Source: Euleptes europaea
Lineage: Eukaryota > Chordata > Lepidosauria > Squamata > Sphaerodactylidae
Assembly (NCBI RefSeq): GCF_029931775.1
Contig: NC_079318.1
Span: 79,023,614-79,087,613 of the forward strand
Direction of reading: 5' to 3'
Length of the DNA stretch: 64,000 nt
A model generated the notes under the pieces. The model did not search any database, was not told the origin of the DNA, and saw nothing but the letters and a program-made list of their open reading frames with translations. Position numbers and translations under genes: made by a program. The number at the start of each line of letters is the position of its first letter. Position 1 is the stretch's first letter. Below are positions 20,832 to 32,611 of this stretch, one piece after another.

Positions 20832-21086
20832 TCATGGTGATGTTTGCCATTTAAATTTCCTTCCCCTGGTGATTCCTAGCATTGAATTTGCCCTTTTCAC
20901 GTGCTGCTGATAATGGAATCGATGTTTTAATCGAACTGCCAACTGTGACTGCAACGTCTGTTTCCCAGACAGCTCAGACTCCATCATTATATTTGTGGGG
21001 ACCAAGTTCCTTTGGGGAGAGATCCTTGGCCTTAGCTTTCTGTTTCCTCTAACTTCTGCCCCACTAGAAGAGCTCCAAGAGTCCAT
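20832..21086 (-). mobile_element. Old CR1-like fragment
   Basis: The minus strand still encodes VKRANSMLGI, a diverged form of the KKANSMLAIIRR segment of CR1 reverse transcriptase. Confidence 0.5.
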
Positions 21087-22130
21087 CGCAAGGTATAAAT
21101 AATCTATCTACCAACTCCCTGCCTTTATCTCTTTATAGATTTTGATCCCCTGCTTGCTCTTGATGAAACCAATACTGGATTTTTGCAATGACCTGTGTGG
21201 TGTGCACTCAGATTGCCTGGGAGCTTGAATATGCCGTGACACCGGTTATGGGCAGGCAAAGTGTATCGATCCCCAACTCTTTGGCGAGTTAACAGCCTAG
21301 CTGGGCATTATCGCCTGGAGGGGACGAAGCACAGCGAGGCCAGGCTGGAAGTAGACGCAGCAGGTTGCTTCCACACAGAGGCAATTCCCTGTTTGGTTCT
21401 CATTTGCAATGGAACCTCTACAGGGGACAATTCTCCATTCTTTCCACTGCCCACTGCCACTGCTGGTTGGCTTTTTGCCAACTAAAAAAATTGTAGTATG
21501 TATAGTATTAACAACAATCTACTGACAATAATTCTTTAAAATGGCAGAAAGTCTACTAGAGGTCTGAGTGGGGTGGGAATGGTGGGTGGGAGGGAAAATG
21601 GTGCCAGATCTGGTAAAACCTTTCAGGAAATGTACCAAATCAGGTTTGGGGGAACCCACAGCAGAGCCAGGGGGAAACACAGAAGTTCAGCAAAATGATA
21701 CCATGCAGGAAGGAAAAATAAATAAAAACCTATGTGGAATTTTTGGGTGGGGGTCAAGAGCTCCCTGTGGAAGTAGGATACATCAGGAATAACATGTGTG
21801 ATTCTCAGAAGCATTTCAGTTGAAGGGGGTTGGACTAGATGACCCTGGTGGCCCCTTCCAACTCTATGATTCTATGATTCTAACTCTCACATTTTCACCC
21901 GAGCACCAGTACTCTGCCCTTCCCATTTTAAAGCACAATCGGATCTTTTTGTGTAATGACTAACCTTTCAGGAGGCAAACGCTGAGCACGCGCTGGACCT
22001 TGGTCTCTCTAGGATCTTGCATTCATTTTAAGATTCATTGACTGCATGGATAACAATAGGGGCACCATGGAGTGGCACATTCTGTTAATACTTCAGCCTA
22101 GCAAAACAAGCAAATAGTTTGCTGAGAGTG
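21087..22130. other. No gene seen apart from a short CR1 end
   Basis: No intact coding signal; short frames at 21261-21485 and 21568-21792 lack motifs. Confidence 0.45.
21822..21882 (+). mobile_element. CR1 3'-terminal fragment
   Basis: GGTTGGACTAGATGACCCTGG followed by the ATTCTATG tail. Confidence 0.65.
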
Positions 22131-22134
22131 GCAA

Positions 22135-22808
22135 GAGGGGTGATGGATACCGTGGACTGCCCCAAAAAATAAAAAAATGAATGGGTTATAGATCAAATGA
22201 AGCCTGAACTGACCCTAGAAGCTAAAATGACTAAACTGAGACTATCATACTTTGGTCACGTTATGAAAAGACAAGAGTCATGGAAAAGACAGTCATGCTA
22301 GGAAAAGCTGAAGGCAGTAGGAAAAGAAGACCCAACGTGAGAAAGATTGACTCTATAAAGGAAGCCACAGCCAGGGCCGGTGCCAGTCATTTTTGCACCC
22401 TAGGCAAGGCTAACTACTCGTGCCCCCCATTGCTAACCGATTTTCAAAAACAGATGTCTTGTCGAAAAATAAAAGCACAAAACTTTTTATAAGACATTAT
22501 AATTAATAATATTCCATAGCACTGTTATGGTACTTACCTTAAAATAAAAAATATATATTGTCAGTTGAATTTTTTTCAAGGAACGAATCTGTTTAAAACT
22601 GTGCCCCTCGGGCCAGTTCTGTGTCCCTCTGAGGTCTGCGCCCTAGGTGACCGCATAGATTGCCCAATGGTAGCACCTGCCCTGGCCACAGCCCTCCGTT
22701 TGCAAAATCTGAGCAAGGCTTTTAAAGATTTGATGTTTTGGAGGACATTGATTCATAGGGTCGCCATGAGTTGGAAGCGCATGACGGCACTTAACACACA
22801 CACACACA
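22135..22808 (+). mobile_element. BovB LINE 3' part, interrupted by a hAT MITE
   Basis: BovB sequence at 22135-22371 and 22685-22808 with the (CA)n end; the MITE at 22372-22684 splits it. Confidence 0.82.
22372..22684. mobile_element. hAT-type MITE (313 bp) inserted in a BovB LINE
   Basis: Perfect 8-bp target duplications GCCACAGC (22364-22371 and 22685-22692) and inverted ends CAGGGCCGGTGC / GCACCTGCCCTG. BovB sequence resumes precisely after the second duplication. Confidence 0.85.
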
Positions 22809-22939
22809 TAACCTGTTACTCTGGAGGGCCAACAACAGAGCATAGAGGCCAAGATCTTCACCTGTTGTTGCCTCACAGTACTATTGTTCAAAGGTTTGCT
22901 GCCTCTACACATGGAGGTTTTCTTTAGGCACTGTGTCTA

Positions 22940-23450
22940 ATAGCCATTGATGGACCTATCCTCCTTGAATCTGTCTAACACCCTTTAAAAGCTATGCTTG
23001 TGGCCATCACTATGTCCACTGACAGTGAATTCCACAATGTAACTGCTCATTGAGTAAAAGAGCATTTCTGTGTACCTGTCGAGAACCTATTGCCCATCAA
23101 TGTAAATAGGTGCCCCAGAGTTCTAGTATTATGGGAGAAGGAGAAACAGCTTTTTCTATCCACCTTCTCTACCACATTTATAATTTTTCAACCTCTATCT
23201 ATCTTCCTTAGCTATCTTTTTCTAAACTCAAAAGTTCCATCCTCTTCAGCCTGTCTTCATAGAAAGGTGCTCCAACCTCCCTTATCACTTGGATACACTT
23301 TCTGTACTTGTTTCCAGCTTTGCATTATCCTTTTTGAGATATGGCAACGAGAACTGTATACAGTATTTCAAATGTGTGGCTGCACCATAGCTCTATACAA
23401 GGTTATTAAATATTGGCTGTTTATTTTCAGTCCGTTTCCCTCTATCATAA
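22940..23450 (-). mobile_element. Diverged CR1 fragment
   Basis: Older relative of the CR1 3' region: GTTCTAGTATTATGGGAGA, the ACAGTATTTCAAATGTG segment and ACCATAGCTCTATACAAGG are recognisable, with many substitutions. Confidence 0.7.
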
Positions 23451-23515
23451 GCTAAGGGCTGGCATAGGTGGCAGATTTTCAAATTATTTCATTTTTTGTT
23501 AGTGTAGCTATAGAT

Positions 23516-23725
23516 AGGGTTGCCAGTTCCCTCTTCACCACCAGCTGGAGGTTTTTGGGGCAGAGCCTGAGGGCGGCAGGATTTGAGGAGGGGAGGGACT
23601 TCAATACCACAGAATCCAATTGCCAAAGCAGCCGTTTTCTCCAGGTGAACTGATCTCTGTTGGCTGGAGATCAGTTGTAATAGTGGGAGATCTCCAGCTA
23701 CTACCTGGAGGTTGGCAACCCTAGC
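23516..23725. repeat. GGGTTGCCA-family repeat
   Basis: Complete copy with AGGGTTGCCAG / GGTTGGCAACCCT ends, in reverse orientation to the copy at 17 kb. Confidence 0.72.
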
Positions 23726-23784
23726 TGTAGATGGCCCTGACCTGGATGGCCCAGGCTAGCCTGATCTCGGTAGCTGAGCAGGGT

Positions 23785-24322
23785 GCCAGTTCCCTCCTTC
23801 AGTGGGAGGTTTTGGGGGTGGAGCCTGAGGAGGGCGGGGTTTGGGGAGGGGAAGGACTTCAATGCCATAGAGTCCAATTGCCAAAGCGGACGTTTTCTCC
23901 AGGTGAACTGATCTCTATCGGCTGGAGAGCAGTTGTAATAGCAGGAGATCTCCAGCTAGTACCTGGAGGTTGCACGTGGCTCAATAGTAAAACTAAAGTA
24001 AACCCAAATTGGGATATATGTATACATTGTATCCTTATTCGCCTTGTTTGTAGTTTGAGGTTTCCGTGTGCATTCCAACACAGATTATATGACCTCCCTC
24101 AAGCTCCTGTGCATTATTTGATGTATGCTAATTATCTGATGTTGGTGTATTAATACTGTTTTGGTTTAGAATTAATCACCCTTGCAGTTCTTTTCATACA
24201 TATATCCCAATTTGGGTTTACTTAGTTTTACTATTGAGCCACATGCTGCCTTCTCCAACAGTCTCCACTAGTTCCAGCATAGGTTATCCTCTTTGTTTCT
24301 AGTACCTGAAGGTTGGCAACCT
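23785..24322. repeat. GGGTTGCCA-family repeat split by an inverted-repeat element
   Basis: Parts at 23785-23968 and 24299-24322 flank the insert. Confidence 0.65.
23971..24251. mobile_element. Inverted-repeat element (about 280 bp, arms about 50 bp)
   Basis: The left arm with GTGGCTCAATAGTAAAACTA and CCCAAATTGGGATATATGTA matches the complement of the right arm at 24196-24251. The whole insert (about 23969-24298) is flanked by near-identical CTAGTACCTGGAGGTT / CTAGTACCTGAAGGTT. Confidence 0.65.
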
Positions 24323-24485
24323 TAGCCCTGATTAGTGGGGGGTGGCACGCTGGACCACCAAGGAAGTCCAGGGTTGCTATGCAGAGTCAGGCAATGGCAA
24401 ACTGCCTCTGAATGTCTCTTTCCTTGAAAACCCTATGGGGTCACCATAAGTCAGCTGTGACTTGACAGCATCTTCCACCACCTCC

Positions 24486-25120
24486 AGCTACAGATGGCCC
24501 CCTACCATTTTAAAGAGCAAGGTAGTCTTCTTGTGTAATAACTAAGGCACTTTTCAGTTACTCTTCCAAACACATAAGGGGTTTGGGGGGAAATGGAGCA
24601 GAGTAAGGGGAAAACCTGAAAAGTGGATGATTAGGGGACAATGTTGTGTGGATGATTCCCCCCAAATCTGTTTGAATTTGGATGCCAAACTGCAGCAAAA
24701 CCTCTGTATAGGAGCAGTCAAATCTTCCATTTGTGGACAAAGAAAGATCGAATTCTCCCCGCTCCTCCCACTTCGCCACCCTTCTTATCTGCAGTGTTGC
24801 TATCAGGTAGCAGCATCTCTCAGTGTTCTTTCGGTTTCCTTTCCAAACTACAGATGTGAAAGAGACCTTAAGAGAAACCTTTGGCTGGTGTTGCATATAT
24901 GTCTTGCTCTCCATTCTCTCACTCGCGCCCACACATGCACACAGGACTTTACAATGAGCATCTTCCTTCTGTTTCTCGGCTGTCACCACTGAGCTTACTG
25001 CTTCAGCCACATTCTTGGTGGTACAGCAGGCCCTGAAGCATTTCAGAGTCCTCAGGTTTCACCTCATCCTGGTTCTGTCACTGTCATAACTCAGAACACC
25101 AGAAGTGCTAAGTGATGGTG
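24486..25120. other. No gene seen
   Basis: Two overlapping frames (plus 24627-24992, minus 25010-24558) mirror each other and have no motif; neither is called. Confidence 0.45.
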
Positions 25121-25121
25121 G

Positions 25122-26048
25122 TAGGGTTGCCAACCTCCAGGTACTAGTGAAATGCCTGAAATCATTATATGTTATTGAAAATGTATTCTTTCACTGAAAA
25201 TGTATTGGAAACGTATTCTCTGATTTGAACTATATTCTTTGTACTCAATAAAGTATATCTGCACTCATGAACATGCCACACTCAGCATATTAGAGGTGGC
25301 TTGTATAGTTACACCAAGCACTTGCATAAGTTACAGGCCTCAAGTATAAGAGGCCCACTGTTGCTCCTTAGTTAGAAGCTAATTAAAGAATCCATAGATG
25401 GCCTTAGTATGCTTGCATAAGCTGGTTTTCCAGATATAAGAACCAGCTAGGAACCCTCTTAGTTAGCCTTGGCAGCTGCCAGGGTCCAAGATAAGAAGAA
25501 CTGCAGTAATTTAGGATCAAATAGAGAAGCACCTGGGAATGTGTGTCTTCACTGCTCATTAGTGAGAATGAGATCACCATTTCTATGTAACGCCTCCGAA
25601 TCTCTAATAGGGTATTCGAATCCTTAAATATCTATTATTGGTTCTATGTATTGACGCCATGTATTTCATCTTTTGTACCTCCCATTACCAAAGATTATAT
25701 CCGTGCTTGCACTCCTTTGATGTTTATGTGAATTGTCCTGCGCATTTGGGCAATTTTCACCCGGTGTGTATATTGGGCCTAATAAACAAACTGCTTTGGA
25801 GTATCAACCTCCTACTGTGTTATTATCATTGGCTACTAAATAATAATACAGAGGCATATCACTAGCTGGAGATCTCCTGCTACTACAACTGATCTCCAGC
25901 CGATAGAGATCAGTTCAACTGGAGAAAATGGCGGCTTTGGCAAGTGGACTCTATGGCATTGAAGTCCCTCCCATCTCCAAACCCTGCCCTCTTCGGGCTC
26001 CGCCCCCAAAATCTCCCGCTGGTGGCGAAGAGGGACCTGGCAACCCTA
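25122..26048. repeat. GGGTTGCCA-family repeat split by a solo LTR
   Basis: Parts at 25122-25147 and 25862-26048 (ends TAGGGTTGCCAACCTCCAGG and CTGGCAACCCTA) flank the LTR fossil. Confidence 0.72.
25148..25861 (+). mobile_element. Probable solo LTR of an endogenous retrovirus-type element (fossil)
   Basis: A 714-bp insert starts TG and ends CA and is flanked by a 4-bp duplication CTAG. It interrupts a known repeat of the GGGTTGCCA family exactly, whose sequence resumes on both sides. AATAAA signals are present. No internal coding region remains; family assignment is tentative. Confidence 0.55.
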
Positions 26049-26049
26049 G

Positions 26050-26905
26050 ATGGTGGCCTGATTCTCTCTGCCCCATGAGATAGGCCTCATGTACTGCCAT
26101 AAGGCCTCTTTCTAAAGCTGCACTGTTGTGATGTGTATGGCCTGGCCCTGTGGAAGAGATGCCAGGCCTTGGGTACCAGCGGTACAGCTCCACAATGTTG
26201 GGGATCATAGTAGCCCAAGGTGCCCACTTTTTTTCTAACCTCCACTAAGGATGGGTCGGGCTACTGAATTATTTATTCAGATTTTCCCCCCTGCTTCCTC
26301 TCCAGGGAACCTGCCTGAGGCAGCTTACACAATAAAACAAAATAAAAAATATAAAACATTAAACGTTTTTAATTAAAACCAAGCATTAAAAAGCCAGCCA
26401 GAGCATACAAACACAGAACTGTGAACAGCCTGAAATGAATTTAACAGTTTTCAGACTAAAAGCGCACACTATAAAACTAAATATCTGTTTGGTCTCAACT
26501 CAGAGATGCAATAGAAACACCTCTCAGGGAAGGCACAGTAAGGTCTTTAATGCACGGCTGTTTCCCTCGCCATCACCGCCTGACTCTCCCCCTGCATATC
26601 CTTGCGTTTTCAAATTTGAGATAAAACAGGTCTCTGAAAACCCCGGGGAAAATGCGGGGAAACGTAGGGGGTGACAGCATACATAATCAAAACAAAGACC
26701 CAAAATCGTAGGAAGAGTGAAGGTGAGGGAAACAGCCATGCATAAAAGACCTAAGGCCAAACTACATGTTACATCTACCATCCGATCCACCATGGGGTCT
26801 TACAAGAGGATGACAGCTGTGAGTTCTCTGTGGGAAATACATTCAGAAGTGCCATAGGGGCTCAGTTTTGTTGGGGCTGCAGTACTTGGGAGAAGGGCTC
26901 CTGCA
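26050..26905. other. No gene seen
   Basis: An old SINE or LINE tail may lie at 26240-26350 (GCCTGAGGCAGCTTACACAA then A-rich). The rest is unrecognised. Confidence 0.42.
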
Positions 26906-27111
26906 TTTAACATAAGAACAAAAGAAAGGCCCTGCTGGATTGGACCAAGGCCCATCAGGTCCAGCAGTCTGTTCACACAGTGGCCAACCAGGTGCCTCTA
27001 GGAAGCCACTAACAAGATGAGTGCAGCAGCACCATCCTGCCTGTGTTCCACCGCACCCAAAATAATAGGCATGCTCCTCTGATACTAGAGAGAATAGGTA
27101 TGCAGCATGAC

Positions 27112-28873
27112 TAGGGCTGTTGAATTTAAAAAAATTCGGTATAGTTCGGATTCGGCCGAATTCAGCCCGTTTAGATTCGGGATATGCCGAAGTCCGAAGT
27201 CCCCCACTTCGGGTCCGTTCAATTCGGCGGGAATTCAAAGTTCGGGAAAAAAATTCGGCCGAATAAAGCCTATAAAAACACAATAGCGCCTTTCCGAGGC
27301 TCTGGGGGGGGCATTTTTGGGGTTAGAGGTCCCAAACTTTCAGCAGAGCTTCAAAGGACGTTTATTGAAAGACTCCCCAAGTTTTGTAAAGATTGGGTCG
27401 GGGGGGCTGAGATATGGGCCCTGAAAGGGCTCCCCCCCACCCTTAATGTGTATCTCTCAGCAGAGCTTGCCGCCCACGGCAAAGCTCCCAGCCCCGACAA
27501 CAGCTGAAAAGTTTGCAAAGCAACTGCAAAGTAAAACAACACCTTTGCAACAGGGAAAACCAGAAGACACACAACTGAAACCTCCCCCCTCAAACCAGGG
27601 AGCGAGAGACTCGAGGGGGAACACACACCCCAGGCAGAACCGACGAAAGCCCCCTTTGGCTTCCCCCCCACCCACAGAAACTACTCCCTCCCCACACACA
27701 CACAGACTCTGCTTTCCCCCCCACACACACACACATACACAGGAGAAAAATTATAGATTAAAGCCCCCAAAGGGGTCTTATTGTGGCTGTCTTCTGTTCC
27801 ATCAGGAGGGGCTGGGGAGGACTTGTAATCCAAGATGATTCCAATTAGGCATGGGACGTTTTGCTCTGGAGATGCACAGGATCGGCTGATCAATTCATCC
27901 CAACAGGGGAAAAGGGAAAGGGGAAAAGGGAAAACGGAAAGCCCATATCTCGGGACCCCCTGACCCAATGTTCACAAAACTTGGGTGGTCTCTTAAGAAC
28001 ACTTGTCTGAAACTCCGCTCAAAGTGGGATCTGCACCCCCAAAAATGCACCCCCTGCAGCCACGGAAAGAGAAAAGGGGGGAGGCGATATTTCTGCCCCC
28101 ACTGAACCCATCTTTACAAAACTTGGGTAGTATCTTAAGAATGATTGTCTGAAGCTATGCTGAACGTTTGGGGGCTATATCCCCAAAAAAGCGCCCCCTG
28201 CAGCCACATAAATGGAAAAAGGGGGGAGGGAAAAGGGGGAGAGCCCATATCTCGAGACCCCCTGACCCAATGTTTACAAAACTTGGGGGGTATCTTAAGA
28301 AGCTTCATCTGAAGCTCCACTGAAAGTTTGGGGTCTGTACCCCCAAAAATGCGCCCCCTGCAGCCATGGAAAGAAAAAGGAGGGAGCCCATATCTCGGGA
28401 CCCCCTGACCCAATGTTTGCAAAACTTGGGGGGTATCTTAAGAAGCTTCATCTGAAGCTCCACTGAAAGTTTTGTGTCTGTACCCCAAAAAATACACCCC
28501 CTGCAGCCACAGAAAGGAGCGAATGTGCACAAGCACCCCCACACACACACACGAGGATTTCGCTCTCTCTCTCTCTCTCCCTGGCCGGGCCGCACATCAG
28601 CTGATTCCTCCAGTACTCAATCCTGACTGATTGGCCAGAAGACCCAGCTTGGCCACCGATTGGCCGGGGGAGGAGAATGCTGCTTACTGACGGTTATGCT
28701 GCTTACTGACGGCCCCGAATTTGCCGGATTTATTCGCGAACTCCCGAACTTGCTGAATTCGGCTCCCCGGTTGCCCGCCAGTTTTGAGTTCGGTTCCTCC
28801 CGAACTAAAAACCACTGAATCAGGGGAAATTCGGCTGATTTTCAGTTCGGGCCGAACCGAATCAACAGCCCTA
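27112..28873. mobile_element. hAT-type non-autonomous DNA transposon (1762 bp) inside a CR1
   Basis: Flanked by perfect 8-bp target duplications AGCATGAC (27104-27111 and 28874-28881). Ends are inverted, TAGGGCTGTTGA and its complement, and the sub-terminal 60 bases are rich in alternating TTCGG/CCGAA. It interrupts a CR1 LINE whose sequence resumes on the other side. No transposase frame. The interior has tandem units of about 140 bp plus one inverted unit. Confidence 0.85.
27942..28525. repeat. Four tandem units of about 140-160 bp inside the hAT element
   Basis: Units start near 27942, 28082, 28241 and 28387. Each carries CCCATATCTCG, ACCCAATGTTT, AAAACTTGGG and CCCCCTGCAGCCA in the same order. 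A diverged inverted copy lies at about 27285-27430. Confidence 0.8.
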
Positions 28874-31521
28874 AGCATGACTAATATCCATTCTAACTAA
28901 CAGCCATGAATACCCCTCTCCTCCATGAATATGCCCACTCCCCTCTTCAAGCCCTCCAAGCTGGCAGCCATCACCACATCCTGGGGCAGGGAGTAACACA
29001 ATTTAACTATGCATTGTGTGAAAAAATACTTCCTTTTATCTGTTTTGTATCTCTCACCCTCCAGCTTTAGCAGATGACCCCATGTTCTAGTATTATGGGA
29101 GAGGGAGAAAAACATCTCCCTGTCCACTCTCTCCAAACCATGCATAATTTTATAGACCTCTATCACGTCTCCCCTCAGCCGCCTTCTTTTCAAGCTAAAC
29201 AGCCCTAAGCGTCTTAACCGCTTCCCATAGGACAGTTGCTCTAGTCCCCTAATCATTTTGCTTGCTCTTTTCTGCACCTTCTCAAGCTCTGGTGACTAGA
29301 ACTGTACACAGTATTCCAAGTGTGGTCTCACCATAGATTTGTACAAGGGCAGTATGATATCAGCAGTTTTATTCTCTATTCCTCGTCTAATTATAGCCAG
29401 CATGGAATTTGCCTTTTTTACAGCAGCCGCACACTGGGTTGACATCTTCATTGAGCAATCCACTACCACCCCAAGATCCCTTTCTTGGTCTGTCGCTGCC
29501 AGCACAGATCCCATCAGTATATACGTGAAGTTGGGATTTTTTGTCCCAATATGCATCACTTTACACTTACATTGAATCTCATTTGCCATTTTAATGCCCA
29601 TTCTTCCAATGTGCAGAGATCCTTCTGGAGCTCTTCACAGTCTGATTTTGTTTTAACCACCCTAAATAATTTGGTGTCATCTGCACATTTGGCTACTCCA
29701 CTGTTTAACCCCAACTCCAGGTCATTGATGAATAGGCTGAAAAGCACCAGTCCCAACACAGATCCCTGAGGCACCCCACTGCTCACATCCCGCCATTGTG
29801 AGAACTGACCATTGATTCCTACTCTCTGCTTCCTATTTTTCAGCCAGCTCTCAATCCATAAGAGGACTTGTCCTCTTATCCCGTGACTATGAAGTTTGCT
29901 TAGCAGTCTTTGGTGGGGGACTTTGTCAAAAGCTTTTTGGAAATCCAAATACACAATATCCACAGGCTCATTCCTGTCCACATGCTTATTGACGCTTTCA
30001 AAAAACTCTAATAGGTTAGTGAGACAGGACCTACCCTTACAGAAGCCATGTTGGGTTTTGCCCAGCAGACCTTGCCCTTCTATATGCTTGATAATTCTAT
30101 CTTTAATAATGCTTTCCACTAATTTAACCGGAACAGACGTTAAGCTAACTGGCCTGTAATTTCCTTGGTCCCCCCTGGAACCTTTTTTATAAATGGGTGT
30201 TACATTGGCCCTTCTCCAGTCCTCTGGTACAGAGGCTGATCGAAGGGACATATTACATATCTTTGTTAGAAGTTCAGCAATTTTCCATTTGAGTTCTTGA
30301 AGAACTCTAGGATGAATACCGTCAGGTCCCTGTGACTTGTTAGTTTGCAGTTTGTCTAGACGTTCTAGGACTTACTGCCTTGTTACCACTATTTGCCTCA
30401 GTTCCTCATTTTCCCCTCTCCAAAATCTCTGTTCAGGAGAAGGAATCTGCCCTGTATCTTCAACAGTGAAGACAGATGAGAACAATTCATTTAGTTTTTC
30501 AGCAATCGCTTTATCCTCCCTTAGAGTTCCTTTACTCCCATTGTCATCCAATGGTCCAACCGCTTCCCTAGCTGGTTTCCTACTCCTAATATACTTAAAG
30601 AATTTCTTATTGTTTGTTTTGATGTGTTTAGCAATATTCCCCTCAAAATATTTTTTTGCATCTCTAATTATCTGCTTGCATTTCCTTTGTGCAAGTTTGT
30701 GTTTGCTTCTGTTCGCCTCGTTTGGGCAACCCTTCCAGTCTCTGAAGGAAGACTTTTTTCTCTCTCATTGCTTCCTTCACCTTACCCGCTAGCCATGGTG
30801 GTGACCTCTTGGACTTATTACTACCTTTCCTGACCTGCGGTATACAAGCTAGCTGAGCCTCTAGGAATGTGGACTTGAGTAACCCCCAAGCCTTTTCAAG
30901 AGATTTAACCCTCCTAACTGTTCCTTTCAACTTCCTCTTTACCAGTTTTCTCATTTTAGAGAAATTCCCTCTTTTAAAGTCAAAGGTAATTGTGTGAGAT
31001 TTCCCAGTCACTTTACCACTTACATATAAATTAAATTTGATGCCATTGTGATCACTATTGCCAACTGGCTCAACTACATCCACATCCCGCACTAAATCAC
31101 TGGCAGCACCACAGAGTATTAAATCCAGGATCACCTCCCCTGTGGTTGGGTCTATGACCAACTGTTCGAGGGCACAGTCATTTAGGCTGTCTAAAAACTT
31201 TATCTCTTTGGCTTGACTGGAGCATACATTTATTCAATCAATATGAGGGAAGTTGAAGTCTCCCATTATTACTACTTCATTACCTTTACATGCTTCTCTA
31301 ATTTCATTCTCCATCTCAAGATCACCCTGAGCCATTTGGTCAGGGGGCCGATAGAACGTCCCCAGGACTAAATCTCCTTTGGAGCCCGGAATCGTCACCC
31401 ATAAGGATTCTGTGGACGAGTCTGCCCTTTCCCCCCCCAGCACTGTTTCCCTGACCTGAAACAGCCCCTGTGGGGTGTTATTTGCCCCCTTAGGGGGTTG
31501 CACGTGGAAGCATTCATTGGT

Positions 31522-32265
31522 TCTTGTAGGTTATCCGGGCTGTGTAACCGTGGTCTTGGTATTTTTTTTCCTGACATTTCGCCAGCAGTTGTGGCAGGCA
31601 TCTTCAGAGGAGTAACACCGAAGGAAAGTGTCTCTCAGTGTCAAGTGTGTAGGAAGAGTAATATATAGTCAGAAAGGGGTTGGGTTTGAGCTGAATCATT
31701 GCCCTGCAAAAAGTATCAAAGGTAATGTGCTAATCATTGTCCTGTAAGTATCAAGATAATGTGCTAATGAGGGTGTGGTATGTTAATATGGAACCATTGT
31801 ATCCTGAAGTGATCTGTTAATGTGTGACATCCAAAGCTAATCTGCATGGTTATTGTTGACTGTAGTCTTTGTTAGTCTGGAGGTTTTCAGGACAGGAAGC
31901 CAAGCCTTATTCATTCTTAAACTCTCTTCTTTTCTGTTAAAGTTGTGCTGATGTTGATGAATTTCAATGGCTTCTCTGTGCAATCTGACAAAATAGTTGG
32001 TAGAATTGTCCAGTCTTTCTGTGTCTTGGATTAAGACCCTGTGTCCTGTTTGAGTCAGTCCATATTCAGCCACTGCTGATTTCTCAGGCTGGCCAAGTCT
32101 GCAGTATCTTTCATGTTCTTTTATCCTTGTTTGTATGGTGCGTTTTGTGGTCCCGATGTAAACTTGTCCACAGCTGCAAGGTATACGATATATTCCTGCA
32201 GAGGTGAGGGGGTCTCTTTTGTCTTTTGCTGATCGTAGCATCTGTTGTATTTTCTTGTTGTTTTC
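31522..32265 (-). mobile_element. Penelope-like retroelement, 3' part with GIY-YIG endonuclease (fossil)
   Basis: The minus-strand frame encodes SAGIYRIPCSCGQVYIG followed by TTKRTIQTRIKEH, the GIY-YIG endonuclease typical of Penelope-like elements, then a 3' region with the GCCAGCAGTTGTGGCAGG segment common in these elements. The reverse transcriptase is absent, so it is a 5'-truncated remnant. Unit B of the duplication has the uninterrupted site, so insertion followed duplication. Confidence 0.8.
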
Positions 32266-32484
32266 AGCTTGCTGCTCGACCTTGGGCCAGTCAGTGCCTC
32301 TCATATTAACCTGCCTAATACACCCCACTGTCAACCCCCTTGTGCACATACCCTTCCCCAGACTGGACGTGCTGTTCCCACTGAAAAGCACATTTGGTTG
32401 CTCCAGGCAAGAACAGCATCTGCCCTTGCGGATGAGTGGGAAGTAGCCCTGCCCCAAGCCCTCCCCTTCCCCACCCTAAACTGG

Positions 32485-32491
32485 TTTAAAT
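32485..32491 (+). promoter_or_regulatory. TATA-like box of WAP copy A
   Basis: TTTAAAT 51 bp before the start codon, conserved in copy B. Position is compatible with a TATA-type promoter with a very short 5' UTR; this is inference. Confidence 0.35.
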
Positions 32492-32541
32492 CCCAGCTTG
32501 TCTTGCCTGTGAGACCCTGACTTCTCTTGGTTGGCTGTACA

Positions 32542-32611
32542 ATGCATCTGGGGTTCTTCGCCCTCCTTGTGGGGATTCTCATCCTCTGCCCTGAGCTGGC
32601 TTTGGCTGATG
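32542..32611 (+). CDS. WAP copy A exon 1 (signal peptide)
   Basis: Encodes a hydrophobic leader ending ELALA with likely cleavage after LALA, then Asp and one base of Gly. Identical base for base to the copy B exon. GTGAGT donor follows. Confidence 0.88.

Larger units (their letters stand above)
23726..24485 (+). mobile_element. 5S-rRNA-derived SINE split by nested insertions
   Basis: The 5S-like head (GCCTGATCTCGGTAGCTGAG) is at 23726-23784 and the body and BovB-like tail are at 24338-24485. Between them sits a GGGTTGCCA-family repeat that itself holds an inverted-repeat element. Confidence 0.65.
26909..31500 (-). mobile_element. CR1 LINE with endonuclease and reverse transcriptase remains, split by a hAT element
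   Basis: Minus-strand LINE, 3' end at 26909. From the 5' side: endonuclease pieces (GTFYRPPDQ and MGDFNFPHID near 31240-31380; GNSDHNGIKF near 31040), then reverse transcriptase at 30251-29556 with [33 protein letters not shown] and ADDTKLF, then the C-terminal domain and 3' UTR to 26909. The hAT element at 27112-28873 interrupts the 3' UTR. Several frame changes make it inactive; 5' end truncated. Confidence 0.88.

Noticed and set aside
22795-22808. (CA)n as an independent microsatellite
   Set aside because: It is the 3' tail of a BovB element, as at 47617-47645.
27446-27838. 130-codon plus-strand frame
   Set aside because: Lies wholly inside the hAT element; proline-rich low-complexity translation.
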